From Actinomadura meyerae (lineage in GTDB: Bacteria; Actinomycetota; Actinomycetes; Streptosporangiales; Streptosporangiaceae), in the NCBI RefSeq assembly GCF_900188445.1, contig NZ_FZOR01000048.1, forward strand, positions 1-61,042: a DNA stretch of 61,042 bases, written 5' to 3'. Every line of letters begins with the position of its first letter. Position 1 is the stretch's first letter. Shown here piece by piece: positions 16,149 through 24,449 of this stretch. The position numbers and the translations under genes were made by a program. The notes under the pieces are model-generated. The model did not search any database, was not told the origin of the DNA, and saw nothing but the letters and a program-made list of their open reading frames with translations.

Positions 16149-16232
16149 GTTATCCACAATTCCGGGACGCCCCGCCCGGCCCGGGGCCCGCGCGGCACCG
16201 TTGACTCGTCACCGAGAACAACGGAGGTCGCA

Positions 16233-16703
16233 GTGAACGAGGCTCACGTCACCATCACCGGCTGGGTCGCCGCCGAACCGCACTACGCCGTCACCGCGAA
16301 CGGCACCCCGTACCTCTCCCTGCGCGTCGGCTGCACGCCCCGCCGCTTCGATCGCCAGACCAACCAGTGGCAGGACGACGACTCCCTGTTCGTCACCGTC
16401 AACTGCTGGCGCGGCCTCGCGGAGAACGTCAACGCGTCCGAACTGCGGCGCGGCACGCCCGTCCTGCTCACCGGCCGGCTGCGCATCCGCCAGTACGAAC
16501 GCGATGACCAGTGGCGCTTCTCCGCCGAGGTGGAGGCCCTCACCCTGGGCCCCGACCTGAACCGCGGCACCGTGGACTTCCGCCCCGCCCAGCGCAGCGG
16601 CCCCCTGACCGACGAGGACCGCCGGCTCGCCCGCGAGACCGCCGACCAGTGGGCCCTGACGGCCCCCACCGGGGAAGAGGAAGAGGAGACCGAAGCCGCC
16701 TGA
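16233..16703 (+). CDS. ssb: Single-stranded DNA-binding protein, short second paralog type
   Basis: 156 residues from GTG 16233 (GGAGG upstream). The OB fold is complete in residues 1-110 (VTITGWVAAEPHYAVT, VNCWRGLAENV, GRLRIRQYE). The tail ends EEEEETEAA and lacks the DDDIPF tip through which the main SSB recruits repair and replication partners, so this is likely an SsbB-like paralog. In Streptomyces such a paralog helps chromosome segregation in sporulation, which would fit the dynamin-like genes just upstream, but that is inference. Confidence 0.9.
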   Translation: MNEAHVTITGWVAAEPHYAVTANGTPYLSLRVGCTPRRFDRQTNQWQDDDSLFVTVNCWRGLAENVNASELRRGTPVLLTGRLRIRQYERDDQWRFSAEVEALTLGPDLNRGTVDFRPAQRSGPLTDEDRRLARETADQWALTAPTGEEEEETEAA

Positions 16704-17026
16704 CGCCACCCGGCGGGTGGCCGCGGGGGGCCGGCCGGTCCAGTCGGCTGGGCCGGGCGGAGAGGGGCAGGGGGCGTGGCCCGGCGCGGTTCGCCGGTCT
16801 TCGCCCCCGAGCCGTCGGGGTCCCGCGGCCTGGTCAGATCCAGGAAATGCCGCGCATGACGATTTCCCCCTCAGGATGAGCCGGGCCCCGCGCGATTCCG
16901 CGGGCCCTGATGCGGGTGCCTGGAACGGTCACCCGCATGTGCCTTCCCGAACGTACCTGTTTCACGCCCGTTCCGCACACGTTGCAACTATCGTGTTACA
17001 CAACGTGATGCGCGTAAGGGGGAAGG
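16704..17026 (+). promoter_or_regulatory. Intergenic region with two hairpins and an inverted repeat before the diguanylate cyclase
   Basis: Hairpin 16883-16907 (GGGCCC arms with an inner GCG/CGC) and hairpin 16910-16938 (ATGCGGGTG with CACCCGCAT) may end transcription of ssb. CACGTTG (16978-16984) and CAACGTG (17001-17007) form an inverted repeat just before the cyclase start, with a smaller GTGT/ACAC repeat inside. Ribosome site GGGGGAAGG ends at 17026. No coding sequence is apparent. Confidence 0.5.
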
Positions 17027-18316
17027 ATGACGGCAGTGCAGTCGTCCGCCGAGGACCATGGTGGGGAGCTGGCCGGCAAGCCCGGGCGCCGGGTACGACC
17101 GGGGCGTCCGTCCCTGCTGGTGGTCTATGTGCCGGTGGTCGTCGCCGTCCACCTCGGGCTCGTCGTCGCCGGGCTGGCGGAGACCCCGTACCGGAGCGGC
17201 GAGCTGGTGACGTTCGCGGCCCTGCTGGCGTGCGGGGCCATGTGCATCGAGGCGACCCGGCGGCTCGGCATGCCCGCCGGCGTCGCCCGCGACCTGCTGT
17301 CGGCCTGGTGGCTGCCGGTGGCGCTGCTGCTGCCGCCGGTGTACGCGCTGCTGCTCCCCGTTCCGCTGCAGGCCCTGCTGCAGTTCCGGGTGCGCCGCAC
17401 GCTGGTCTACCGGCGGGCGATCGTCGCCGGTGCGCTCGGCATCGCCGGGGCGTGCGCGTCCCAGGTGTTCCACCTGGTGGTGCCCGCGCCGCTGGAGGGC
17501 GTCCCGCAGTGGGTCGTCGATCCGTACCCGGGCATCCCGGCCGCCGTCGGCTGCGCGGCGCTGTTCACCGTGGTCAACACGGCGATCGTCGCGGTCGCGG
17601 CGCACGCGGCGAACCCCGAGAGCCGCTGGCGGGACGTCCTGTGGAACCGCGAGAGCCTGCTGCTGGACGTGGTCGAGCTCTGCGTGGGCGTCATCGTGGC
17701 GATCACCAGCGCGCTGTCGCTGGGCCTGCTCCTGCTGGCGCTGCCGCCGGTGATGCTGCTGCAGCGCAGCCTGATGCACCAGCAGCTCCAGGCCGCCGCG
17801 CGCACGGACGCGAAGACGGGCCTGCTGAACGCGTCCGCCTGGCAGCGGGAGGCCGACACCGAGCTGTCCCGGGCGCAGCGCACCCATGACGCCGTCGCCC
17901 TGCTCCTGATCGACATCGACCACTTCAAACGGGTCAACGACACCCACGGCCATCTGATCGGCGACCAGGTGCTGGTGGGGGTGGCCAGCACCCTCTGCCA
18001 CCAGCTGCGCGACTACGACGTGGTGGGGCGGTTCGGCGGCGAGGAGTTCGTGGTGCTGCTGCCGGGCGCCGACACCGTCGAGGCGTGCCGGGTCGCCGAG
18101 CGGCTCCGCGGCCGGGTCCGCAGGCTCGCGGTACCGGCCGAGGAGGGAACCGTCACGGTCACGGTCTCCGTGGGCGTCGCCCTCTTCCGCACCCACGGCC
18201 AGGACCTGCTGGAGCTGCTCGCCGCCGCCGACCTGGCCCTGTACCGGGCCAAGTCGTCCGGCCGCGACCGCGTCTGCCTCCCCGCGCTGGACGGCCCCAA
18301 GGCCGCGGGCGGCTGA
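17027..18316 (+). CDS. Membrane GGDEF diguanylate cyclase
   Basis: 429 residues. Six or seven hydrophobic segments fill residues 25-245, then a GGDEF domain follows (about 260-420) with LIDIDHFKRVND and the active-site motif GGEEF near 335. The product-inhibition I-site RxxD (RDYD) sits exactly five residues before GGEEF, so feedback inhibition is likely intact. The enzyme makes cyclic di-GMP from two GTP; in actinomycetes c-di-GMP holds back sporulation through BldD. No cytoplasmic sensor domain is visible, so the membrane part probably senses the signal. Confidence 0.92.
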   Translation: MTAVQSSAEDHGGELAGKPGRRVRPGRPSLLVVYVPVVVAVHLGLVVAGLAETPYRSGELVTFAALLACGAMCIEATRRLGMPAGVARDLLSAWWLPVALLLPPVYALLLPVPLQALLQFRVRRTLVYRRAIVAGALGIAGACASQVFHLVVPAPLEGVPQWVVDPYPGIPAAVGCAALFTVVNTAIVAVAAHAANPESRWRDVLWNRESLLLDVVELCVGVIVAITSALSLGLLLLALPPVMLLQRSLMHQQLQAAARTDAKTGLLNASAWQREADTELSRAQRTHDAVALLLIDIDHFKRVNDTHGHLIGDQVLVGVASTLCHQLRDYDVVGRFGGEEFVVLLPGADTVEACRVAERLRGRVRRLAVPAEEGTVTVTVSVGVALFRTHGQDLLELLAAADLALYRAKSSGRDRVCLPALDGPKAAGG

Positions 18317-18390
18317 GGCCGCTCACCGCGCGGGCGCCCAGGGATCGGGGTGCGCGGGTGCGCTCGGCGGGCGGGCGGGCGCCAAGGGGC

Positions 18391-18426
18391 GACGAAGCGG
18401 TCCCAGGACCCTCTAGGCTTGACGAT
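18391..18426 (+). promoter_or_regulatory. Putative leaderless promoter of ettA
   Basis: TAGGCT (18414-18419) fits a -10 box, with GACGAA 17 bases upstream as a weak -35. Only seven bases separate the -10 box from the ATG and no ribosome site is present, so transcription probably starts at the start codon. Confidence 0.5.
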
Positions 18427-20091
18427 ATGGCCGAGTACATCTACACGATGCAGCGTGTGCGCAAGGCACATGGCGACAAGGTCGTCCTCGACGACGTCAC
18501 CCTGCATTTCCTCCCGGGCGCGAAGATCGGCGTCCTCGGGCCGAACGGCACCGGTAAGTCGACGCTGCTGCGGATGATGGCCGGTCTGGAACAGCCCTCG
18601 AACGGCGACGCGCGCCTGATGCCGGGCTACACGGTCGGCATGCTCCAGCAGGAGCCGCCGCTGAACGAGGAGAAGGACGTCCTCGGGAACGTGCAGGAGG
18701 GCGTCGCCGAGACCAAGGCGATGGTCGACCGGTTCAACGAGATCGCCGAGAAGATGGCGACGGACTACTCCGACGAGCTGATGGAGGAGATGGGCAAGCT
18801 CCAGGAGCAGCTCGACCACCGCAACGCGTGGGACCTCGACAGCCAGCTCGAGCAGGCGATGGACGCGCTGCGCTGCCCGCCCGGCGACGCCGACGTCACG
18901 AAGCTGTCGGGTGGTGAGCGCCGGCGCGTCGCGCTGTGCAAGCTCCTGCTCGAAGCCCCCGACCTGCTGCTGCTGGACGAGCCCACCAACCACCTGGACG
19001 CCGAGAGCGTGCAGTGGCTGGAGCAGTTCCTCGCCAAGTACGAGGGCACCGTCCTGGCCGTCACGCACGACCGGTACTTCCTCGACAACGTCGCCACCTG
19101 GATCCTCGAGCTCGACCGGGGCCGCTGCTACCCCTACGAGGGCAACTACTCCACGTACCTGGAGAAGAAGGCCGACCGGCTGAAGGTCGAGGGCAACAAG
19201 GACGCCAAGCGCAAGAAGCGCCTCCAGGACGAGCTGGAGTGGGTCCGCTCCAACCCGAAGGCGCGGCAGACCAAGAGCAAGGCCCGCCTGGAGCGCTACG
19301 AGGAGATGGCGGCGGAGGCCGCCAAGACCCGCAAGCTGGACTTCGAGGAGATCCAGATCCCGCCGGGCCCGCGCCTCGGCAACACGGTCATCGTCGCCGA
19401 CAAGCTCACCAAGGGCTTCGGTGACCGGCTGCTGATGGACGACCTGTCGTTCAACCTGCCGCCGAACGGCATCGTCGGCGTCATCGGCCCGAACGGCGTC
19501 GGCAAGACCACGCTCTTCCGCATGATCGTCGGTGAGGAGCAGCCGGACGGCGGGACGCTGCGGCTCGGCGAGACCGTCAAGGTGTCCTACGTCGACCAGG
19601 GCCGCGGCGGCATCGACCCCAAGAAGACGGTGTGGGAGGTCGTCTCGGACGGTCTCGACCACATCAACGTCGGCCAGGTCGAGATGCCGTCCCGCGCCTA
19701 CGTCGCGGCGTTCGGGTTCAAGGGCCCCGACCAGCAGAAGCCGGCGGGCGTCCTGTCCGGCGGCGAGCGCAACCGCCTCAACCTGGCGCTGACCCTGAAG
19801 ATGGGCGGCAACGTCCTCCTGCTGGACGAGCCGACCAACGACCTGGACACCGAGACCCTGTCCAGCCTGGAGAACGCGCTCCTGGAGTTCCCCGGCTGCG
19901 CCGTGATCACCTCGCACGACCGGTGGTTCCTGGACCGCATCGCCACCCACATCCTCGCGTGGGAAGAGGGCTCGAACTGGTTCTGGTTCGAGGGCAACTT
20001 CGCCGACTACGAGAAGAACAAGATCGAGCGCCTGGGCGCGGACGCCGCCCGCCCGCACCGGGTGACGCACCGCAAGCTCACCCGCGACTGA
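18427..20091 (+). CDS. ettA: Energy-dependent translational throttle protein EttA (ABC-F ATPase)
   Basis: 554 residues, the family length. Two ABC ATPase domains: Walker A GPNGTGKST and GPNGVGKTT, signatures LSGGERRRVAL and LSGGERNRLNL, Walker B LLLLDEPTNHLD and LLLDEPTNDLD. The linker between them is highly charged (KDAKRKKRLQDELEW) as in ABC-F factors, and the arm characteristic of EttA follows Walker A of domain 1. EttA binds the ribosomal E site and gates entry of the first elongation cycle according to the ATP/ADP ratio. A strong hairpin terminator follows. Confidence 0.97.
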   Translation: MAEYIYTMQRVRKAHGDKVVLDDVTLHFLPGAKIGVLGPNGTGKSTLLRMMAGLEQPSNGDARLMPGYTVGMLQQEPPLNEEKDVLGNVQEGVAETKAMVDRFNEIAEKMATDYSDELMEEMGKLQEQLDHRNAWDLDSQLEQAMDALRCPPGDADVTKLSGGERRRVALCKLLLEAPDLLLLDEPTNHLDAESVQWLEQFLAKYEGTVLAVTHDRYFLDNVATWILELDRGRCYPYEGNYSTYLEKKADRLKVEGNKDAKRKKRLQDELEWVRSNPKARQTKSKARLERYEEMAAEAAKTRKLDFEEIQIPPGPRLGNTVIVADKLTKGFGDRLLMDDLSFNLPPNGIVGVIGPNGVGKTTLFRMIVGEEQPDGGTLRLGETVKVSYVDQGRGGIDPKKTVWEVVSDGLDHINVGQVEMPSRAYVAAFGFKGPDQQKPAGVLSGGERNRLNLALTLKMGGNVLLLDEPTNDLDTETLSSLENALLEFPGCAVITSHDRWFLDRIATHILAWEEGSNWFWFEGNFADYEKNKIERLGADAARPHRVTHRKLTRD

Positions 20092-20114
20092 CCGCGCGCA
20101 CCGCTTCGTCCGGC

Positions 20115-20143
20115 GGCCCCGTGAAGCACGTCTTCACGGGGCC
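20115..20143 (+). terminator. Terminator of ettA
   Basis: GGCCCCGTGAAG (20115-20126) pairs perfectly over 12 bases with CTTCACGGGGCC (20132-20143) around a 5-base loop, 23 bases after the ettA stop. The tail (GTTCCC) is only slightly T-rich. Confidence 0.85.
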
Positions 20144-20497
20144 GTTCCCATGGGTGCCCTTCCGCGTGCGGCCGGCCGGTCGTGATCGCGGAGGCGTTTC
20201 CCGGCGCCGAGAAGAACTCGAATTTGATTCGTGGCAGTGTTGGGTGAATGTCTGATTCGGCGGCGGCGCGCCATTCTTATTGATCTTTCTCGGTGGTGTC
20301 ACCGCAGGTGGAGCCCATGATGTAGTGACCTGGCGGTCATTAGTGTTTTCGATCACCGGTCGCGTGATCTCGGCGGGCGATGTTGGGGATTGTGAGCCCT
20401 GGTGGCCCTTTTATGCGTAAGACTGGGGTGAAAGCAGTTGCCGTGTGCCGCAGAGGAGTTTCGTGGACGGGTCGACGATGACGGGGCGGGCGGCGCG
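20144..20497. other. Relatively AT-rich intergenic region
   Basis: 354 bases clearly lower in GC than the flanks. It contains the small palindrome CGAAT-TTG-ATTCG (20219-20231) and presumably the promoter of the sigma-like gene. Codon-position composition argues against coding here, including the 60 bases in front of 20498. Confidence 0.5.
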
Positions 20498-20974
20498 GTG
20501 AACGCGGAGCGGGAGTCGCTGACGTCGTTCCCCGCGTTCCACCGGCACTGGACGCCGCTGCTCACCGGCTACCTGCGGGCGCAGACGGCCGACGGGCGCT
20601 GGGTCGAGGACGTCGCGCGGGAGAGCATGCTCGCCGCGCGCTGCGCGTGGGGCGAGCTGGTCACCTGCGAGAAGCCGGGCGTGTGGCTGTTCCGCATCGC
20701 GACGACCCTGCTGCGCCGCTGGCAGGCGAAGGCGCGCGAGCAGTGCACCTCGCTGGACGAGATGGCCGCCGCCGGGCCGGACGGCCTGCTCGCGGCGGTG
20801 CGGACCCTGCCGCGCCGGCAGCGGGAGGCGGTCGCGCTGCGCTGCCTGCTGGGGTTCCCGATGCCGGACGTCGCGGAGATCCTGGACGAGAGCGAGGCCG
20901 CCGCCGCGGTGCACGTGGAGCGGGCGCGGGGGCGGCTGGCGGAGCTGGTGCGGCCGGCGGGGGTCGACGCGTGA
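20498..20974 (+). CDS. ECF-like sigma factor / sigma-70 region 4 protein
   Basis: About 158 residues. The N-terminal half has a weak region-2-like helix (HRHWTPLLTGYLRAQ), and the C-terminal half a clear region 4 (LPRRQREAVALRCLLGFPMP then DVAEILDESEAAAAVHVERA), which reads the -35 element. The start at GTG 20498 is preferred over TTG 20438 because codons between them have low third-position GC, unlike real genes here. It overlaps the next gene by 4 bases (GTGA); that gene carries an anti-sigma-type zinc motif, so the two probably form a sigma/anti-sigma pair. Region 2 is degenerate, so DNA melting ability is uncertain. Confidence 0.8.
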   Translation: MNAERESLTSFPAFHRHWTPLLTGYLRAQTADGRWVEDVARESMLAARCAWGELVTCEKPGVWLFRIATTLLRRWQAKAREQCTSLDEMAAAGPDGLLAAVRTLPRRQREAVALRCLLGFPMPDVAEILDESEAAAAVHVERARGRLAELVRPAGVDA

Positions 20975-21609
20975 CCCTGGACGGTGCGCTCGCCGCCGCG
21001 GCGTCCGCGATCGCGGGCATGCCGGAGGCCGAGTTCGCCGTCGGCCTCGCCGAGGTGGAGGAGGAGTACCGGCGGCGCGACGACATCGCGCGGGCGCGGC
21101 ACGCGGCGTTCGTGGAGTCGCTGCGGCTCGACCGGGCCGCGTACGAGCTCGGCTGCCGCCACGAGGCGGACGGCGACCTCGCGGAGGCCGCCCGCTGGTT
21201 CCGGGTCGCGGCCGGCGGCGACCACGCCGACGCCGCGCTGCGCCTCGGCCGGACGCTCGACCGGCTCGCCGGGGCCTGCGGCCGCGCGGAGCTGCACCTG
21301 GTGACCGAGGCGGCGCGGGCGTACGCGGAGGCGTACGCCGCGGGCTATCCCGAGGCCGCCGACCGGATCGACGAGATGCTGGCCGGGTTCGCGGGCCGCC
21401 GGGAGCCGCCGCCCGAACCCCCGGGGCGCTGTACCCATGTCCGGGCGCTGGCGTCGGCGAACGCGGTGCTCAGCGACGAGCGGATCCGGGAGCTGAGCCG
21501 CCACGCGGCCCGGTGCATCCCCTGCCTGGCCGATTTCGTCGCGCTGCTGAAGAACGCCTCGGCCGCGCTCCCGACCGGCGCGGTGACCGATCCCTTCGCG
21601 CGGGATTGA
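20971..21609 (+). CDS. Putative zinc-motif anti-sigma partner with Sel1/TPR-like helices
   Basis: 212 residues, not closely recognised. Residues 30-120 are helical with Sel1/TPR-like repeats (AARWFRVAAGGDHADAALRL). Near the C-terminus HAARCIPC gives an HxxxCxxC motif, the zinc-binding core of ZAS-type anti-sigma factors, preceded by LSDERIRELSRH as in their first helix. ZAS motifs normally lie at the N-terminus, so a C-terminal one behind a repeat domain is unusual. There is no membrane segment, so it should be cytosolic, perhaps redox-responsive. It overlaps the sigma-like gene, which supports a partner role. Confidence 0.72.
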   Translation: MTLDGALAAAASAIAGMPEAEFAVGLAEVEEEYRRRDDIARARHAAFVESLRLDRAAYELGCRHEADGDLAEAARWFRVAAGGDHADAALRLGRTLDRLAGACGRAELHLVTEAARAYAEAYAAGYPEAADRIDEMLAGFAGRREPPPEPPGRCTHVRALASANAVLSDERIRELSRHAARCIPCLADFVALLKNASAALPTGAVTDPFARD

Positions 21610-21705
21610 TTCTCCGCGCGCATCGACCCCTGCCTCGCCAGGGACCGGACCCGCTCCGGGTAACATCGGGCCGACCCCCGATTCCCCGATTCCCCAGGCG
21701 AGGAC

Positions 21706-22137
21706 ATGCAGCGGACGCCTCCGGCCGAGTACCGGCACGTCTACGAGTTCAACATCCGGTTCGGCGACATCGACTCGCAGGGCCACGTGAACAACGTCAA
21801 GTTCCTCGGCTACCTGGAGGACGCCCGGCTGGAGATGTTCCACGGCGACCCGGTGCGCAAGGGCGAGGAGCCCGTCCGCGGCATGGTGATCTCGCGGCAC
21901 GAGATCGACTACCGGCTGCCGCTGCTGCCGACCGTCTACCCGATCCGGGTGGAGACGTGGGTGACCGAGGCCCGCGCGGCCTCGTTCAAGCTGGCCTACG
22001 AGGTGCGCGACGACGAGAACGTGTACGCGGAGGCGACCTCGACGCTCGTCGCGTTCGACGTGGAGGCGAACCGGCTGCGGCGCTTCACGCCACAGGAGCG
22101 CGAGTTCATCGGACGTTACGTGGCGCCGGACGCATGA
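21706..22137 (+). CDS. Hot-dog acyl-CoA thioesterase (4HBT type)
   Basis: 143 residues of the hot-dog fold. FNIRFGDIDSQGHVNNVKFL is the diagnostic 4-hydroxybenzoyl-CoA thioesterase motif with the catalytic Asp, and IDYRLPLLPTVYP a family-typical central strand. It hydrolyses an acyl-CoA; the natural substrate is not evident. GCGAGG lies just before the ATG and TAACAT at 21661 may be its -10 box. It overlaps the following acetyltransferase by 4 bases. Confidence 0.92.
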   Translation: MQRTPPAEYRHVYEFNIRFGDIDSQGHVNNVKFLGYLEDARLEMFHGDPVRKGEEPVRGMVISRHEIDYRLPLLPTVYPIRVETWVTEARAASFKLAYEVRDDENVYAEATSTLVAFDVEANRLRRFTPQEREFIGRYVAPDA

Positions 22138-22727
22138 CCGCGCTGGCCGGGCCGCCGCCCGCGATCGACCGGAGCCAGCCGGGTGTGCGGCTGCGCGTCG
22201 TCCAGATGGCGGACGCCGAGCCGCTCGCCGCGCTGTACCGGGAGAACCGCGAGTACCTGCGCCCATGGGAGCCGGAACGGGACGACGCGTACTTCACGGC
22301 CGACGGCCAGCGCGACAACCTGCACGACCTCATCGAGGCGTACGCGGTGGGGGAGATGTGGCCGGGCCTCATCCTGGTCGACGGTGAGATCGCCGGACGG
22401 ATCACGCTCAACAACGTCCTGCGCGGCCCTCTCCAGAGTTGCTTCGTCGGCTACTGGGTGGCGCGCGCGCACGCCGGCCACGGTGTGGCCACAGAGGCGC
22501 TCGGGCAGGCCCTGGACGTGGCGTTCGGCGCGCTGCGCCTGCATCGCGTCGAAGCCTTCACGAGGGTCGACAACCACGCGTCCCAGCGCGTCCTGCGCAA
22601 TAACGGCTTCACGCCCGTCGGGACGTCCCGCCGCCACATCCACCTGGACGGGCGCTGGCACGACGAGCACCTCTTCGAACGGCTGGCCCCGTGGGACGAC
22701 GGAGTGTCCCTGACCCCGCCCGTGTGA
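22134..22727 (+). CDS. GNAT-family N-acetyltransferase, RimJ-like
   Basis: 197 residues. Acetyl-CoA-binding motif ARAHAGHGVATEAL is followed by the VDNHASQRVLRNNGF segment typical of RimJ/RimL enzymes that acetylate N-terminal amino groups of ribosomal or other proteins. REYLRPWEPERD near residue 40 is the RimJ-type substrate segment. ATG overlaps the thioesterase stop. GCCCGGT/ACCGGGC (22780-22797) can form a short hairpin downstream. Confidence 0.92.
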   Translation: MTALAGPPPAIDRSQPGVRLRVVQMADAEPLAALYRENREYLRPWEPERDDAYFTADGQRDNLHDLIEAYAVGEMWPGLILVDGEIAGRITLNNVLRGPLQSCFVGYWVARAHAGHGVATEALGQALDVAFGALRLHRVEAFTRVDNHASQRVLRNNGFTPVGTSRRHIHLDGRWHDEHLFERLAPWDDGVSLTPPV

Positions 22728-22898
22728 CCTCCTGAGCACCCCTTCGCGTGCCCGCGTGCGTGGGGTTCTGTACGCGCGTGCCCGGTGACAACCGGGCCGT
22801 CACGGATAGGTAACAAGCGCCACAGCAATCCGTTTCAGGGTCTCTTCTCCCTCTAGTGTCGCGACGCGAATGTGGAGAACCCACCTGAAAGGGGCACA

Positions 22899-24341
22899 AT
22901 GCGGCGCGTCTCACGAGGAGCGACGGCACTGCTGCTCGCCGCCGGAATGACCGGGGCGGGCGCCACGGCGGCGCATGCGGCGATCACCACGCAGGCCGGT
23001 GCGGTGCGGGCGGGTACCGGGCAGGTGGCCCAGACCGGCGACATTCTGGACCAGCTTCAGGCCATTCAGGGAATGTCCGTCACGGAGAAGGACTCCACGA
23101 TTCCCGGGGTCCGCTGGTTCTGGCTCGAGTACCGGCAGCCCGTCGACCACCGCAACCCCCGGGGGCAGTGGTTCGAGCAGCGCATCATGCTGCAGCACAA
23201 GTCGGCCGACAAGCCCATGGTGCTCTACACCAGCGGCTACGACACCCCCGAGGTGATGTTCACGGCCGAGCCGACGGCCCTGGTGGACGGCAACCAGATC
23301 TCGGTCGAGTACCGCTACTTCACCCCGTCCCGCCCCGAACCGACCGACTGGACCAAGGACACCATCTGGCAGGCCGCCACCGACGAGCACCGGCTCATCG
23401 GCGCCCTCAAGACCATCTACAAGGGCAAGTGGATCTCGACCGGCGCCAGCAAGGGCGGCATGACGGCCGTCTACCACAAGCGCTTCTACCCCGGTGACGT
23501 CGACGGCAGCGTCGTGTACGTCGCGCCCAACGACGTGAACAACAACGACGACCGCGCCTACGACGCGTTCTTCAAGACCGTCGGGGACGACCCCCAGTGC
23601 CGCGCCCACGTCAAGGCGCTCGCGCGCGAGTTCCTCAAGCGCCGCCCCGCCATGCTCCAGCGCTTCAAGGCCGCCGCCGACGAGCAGGGCCTGACCTTCA
23701 CCATCCTGCGCACGATGGACCGCGCCTTCGAGAACTCCGTGATGGACTTCGAGTGGGCGTTCTGGCAGTACAGCCTGCAGTCGGACTGCCCGTCGCTGCC
23801 CGCGGCGGACGCCTCCGACGACGAGATCTACCAGATCCTCGACACGGTCTCCGGGCTGTCGTTCTACAGCGACCAGGGGCTCTCGCCGTACATCCCGTAC
23901 TACTACCAGGCGGGAACCCAGCTCGGCTGGCCGTCGCCCAAGTTCAAGCACCTGCGGCCGCTGCTGCGCTACGAGGAGAGCTACCAGCCCCGCACCTACG
24001 TGCCGCGCGACATCCCGATGCGGTTCGACCGGGGCCGCGCCATGCGCGACATCGACCGCTGGGTGCGGCAGAACGCGAACCACATGCTGTTCCTGTACGG
24101 CTCCAACGACCCGTGGGGCGCGGAGCCGTTCACCCTGGGACGGGGCAGCCGCGACTCCGCCGTCTACGTCGCGCCCGGCATGAACCACAGCGCCCGCCTC
24201 ATCGCCAAGCTGCCCGCCGAGCAGCAGGCCGCGGCGGTCGGGGACGTCAAGCGCTGGGCCGGCGTCGAGTCGCAGGCGCGGACCCTGCAGGGGGTGCCGC
24301 CCGCCGACGACCCGCTGCAGATCCAGCGCCCGCCGATGTAG
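22899..24341 (+). CDS. Secreted S37-family tripeptidyl aminopeptidase (PS-10 type)
   Basis: 480 residues from ATG 22899 (GAAAGGGG upstream). A signal peptide of about 27 residues ends at TAAHA, so the enzyme is exported. The catalytic Ser is in STGASKGGMTAVYHK, the Asp in GSNDPWGAEPF and the His in APGMNHSARL, as in the prolyl tri/tetrapeptidyl aminopeptidase of Streptomyces mobaraensis, an S37 enzyme that trims peptides, including propeptides, outside the cell. A bidirectional hairpin terminator follows. PGAP-style annotation may call it S28 family; the catalytic motifs favour S37. Confidence 0.92.
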   Translation: MRRVSRGATALLLAAGMTGAGATAAHAAITTQAGAVRAGTGQVAQTGDILDQLQAIQGMSVTEKDSTIPGVRWFWLEYRQPVDHRNPRGQWFEQRIMLQHKSADKPMVLYTSGYDTPEVMFTAEPTALVDGNQISVEYRYFTPSRPEPTDWTKDTIWQAATDEHRLIGALKTIYKGKWISTGASKGGMTAVYHKRFYPGDVDGSVVYVAPNDVNNNDDRAYDAFFKTVGDDPQCRAHVKALAREFLKRRPAMLQRFKAAADEQGLTFTILRTMDRAFENSVMDFEWAFWQYSLQSDCPSLPAADASDDEIYQILDTVSGLSFYSDQGLSPYIPYYYQAGTQLGWPSPKFKHLRPLLRYEESYQPRTYVPRDIPMRFDRGRAMRDIDRWVRQNANHMLFLYGSNDPWGAEPFTLGRGSRDSAVYVAPGMNHSARLIAKLPAEQQAAAVGDVKRWAGVESQARTLQGVPPADDPLQIQRPPM

Positions 24342-24366
24342 CAGGCCGCCTCCGCAGGTGAAGGCC

Positions 24367-24417
24367 CGCGGTGTGCCGGTCCGTGCTCCGATCCCTGGTA
24401 CGGCCCGGCACACCGCG
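24367..24417. terminator. Bidirectional terminator between convergent genes
   Basis: CGCGGTGTGCCGG (24367-24379) and CCGGCACACCGCG (24405-24417) form a perfect 13-base stem with a 25-base loop, between the peptidase and the convergent alpha-glucosidase. TTCTC follows on the plus strand. Confidence 0.8.
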
Positions 24418-24449
24418 TTCTCACGTCGTTCTCGTGTCCGGGGCGCTTC

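Noticed and set aside
20078..20356. 92-codon minus-strand frame after ettA
   Set aside because: It runs through the ettA terminator, has no ribosome site and no family similarity.
20438..20497. N-terminal extension of the sigma-like gene from TTG 20438
   Set aside because: Codons here have low third-position GC unlike all neighbouring genes, so the region is more likely untranslated.
22728..22898. Possible riboswitch before the secreted S37 peptidase
   Set aside because: Only a short GCCCGGT/ACCGGGC hairpin is visible; none of the known c-di-AMP riboswitch motifs could be recognised.
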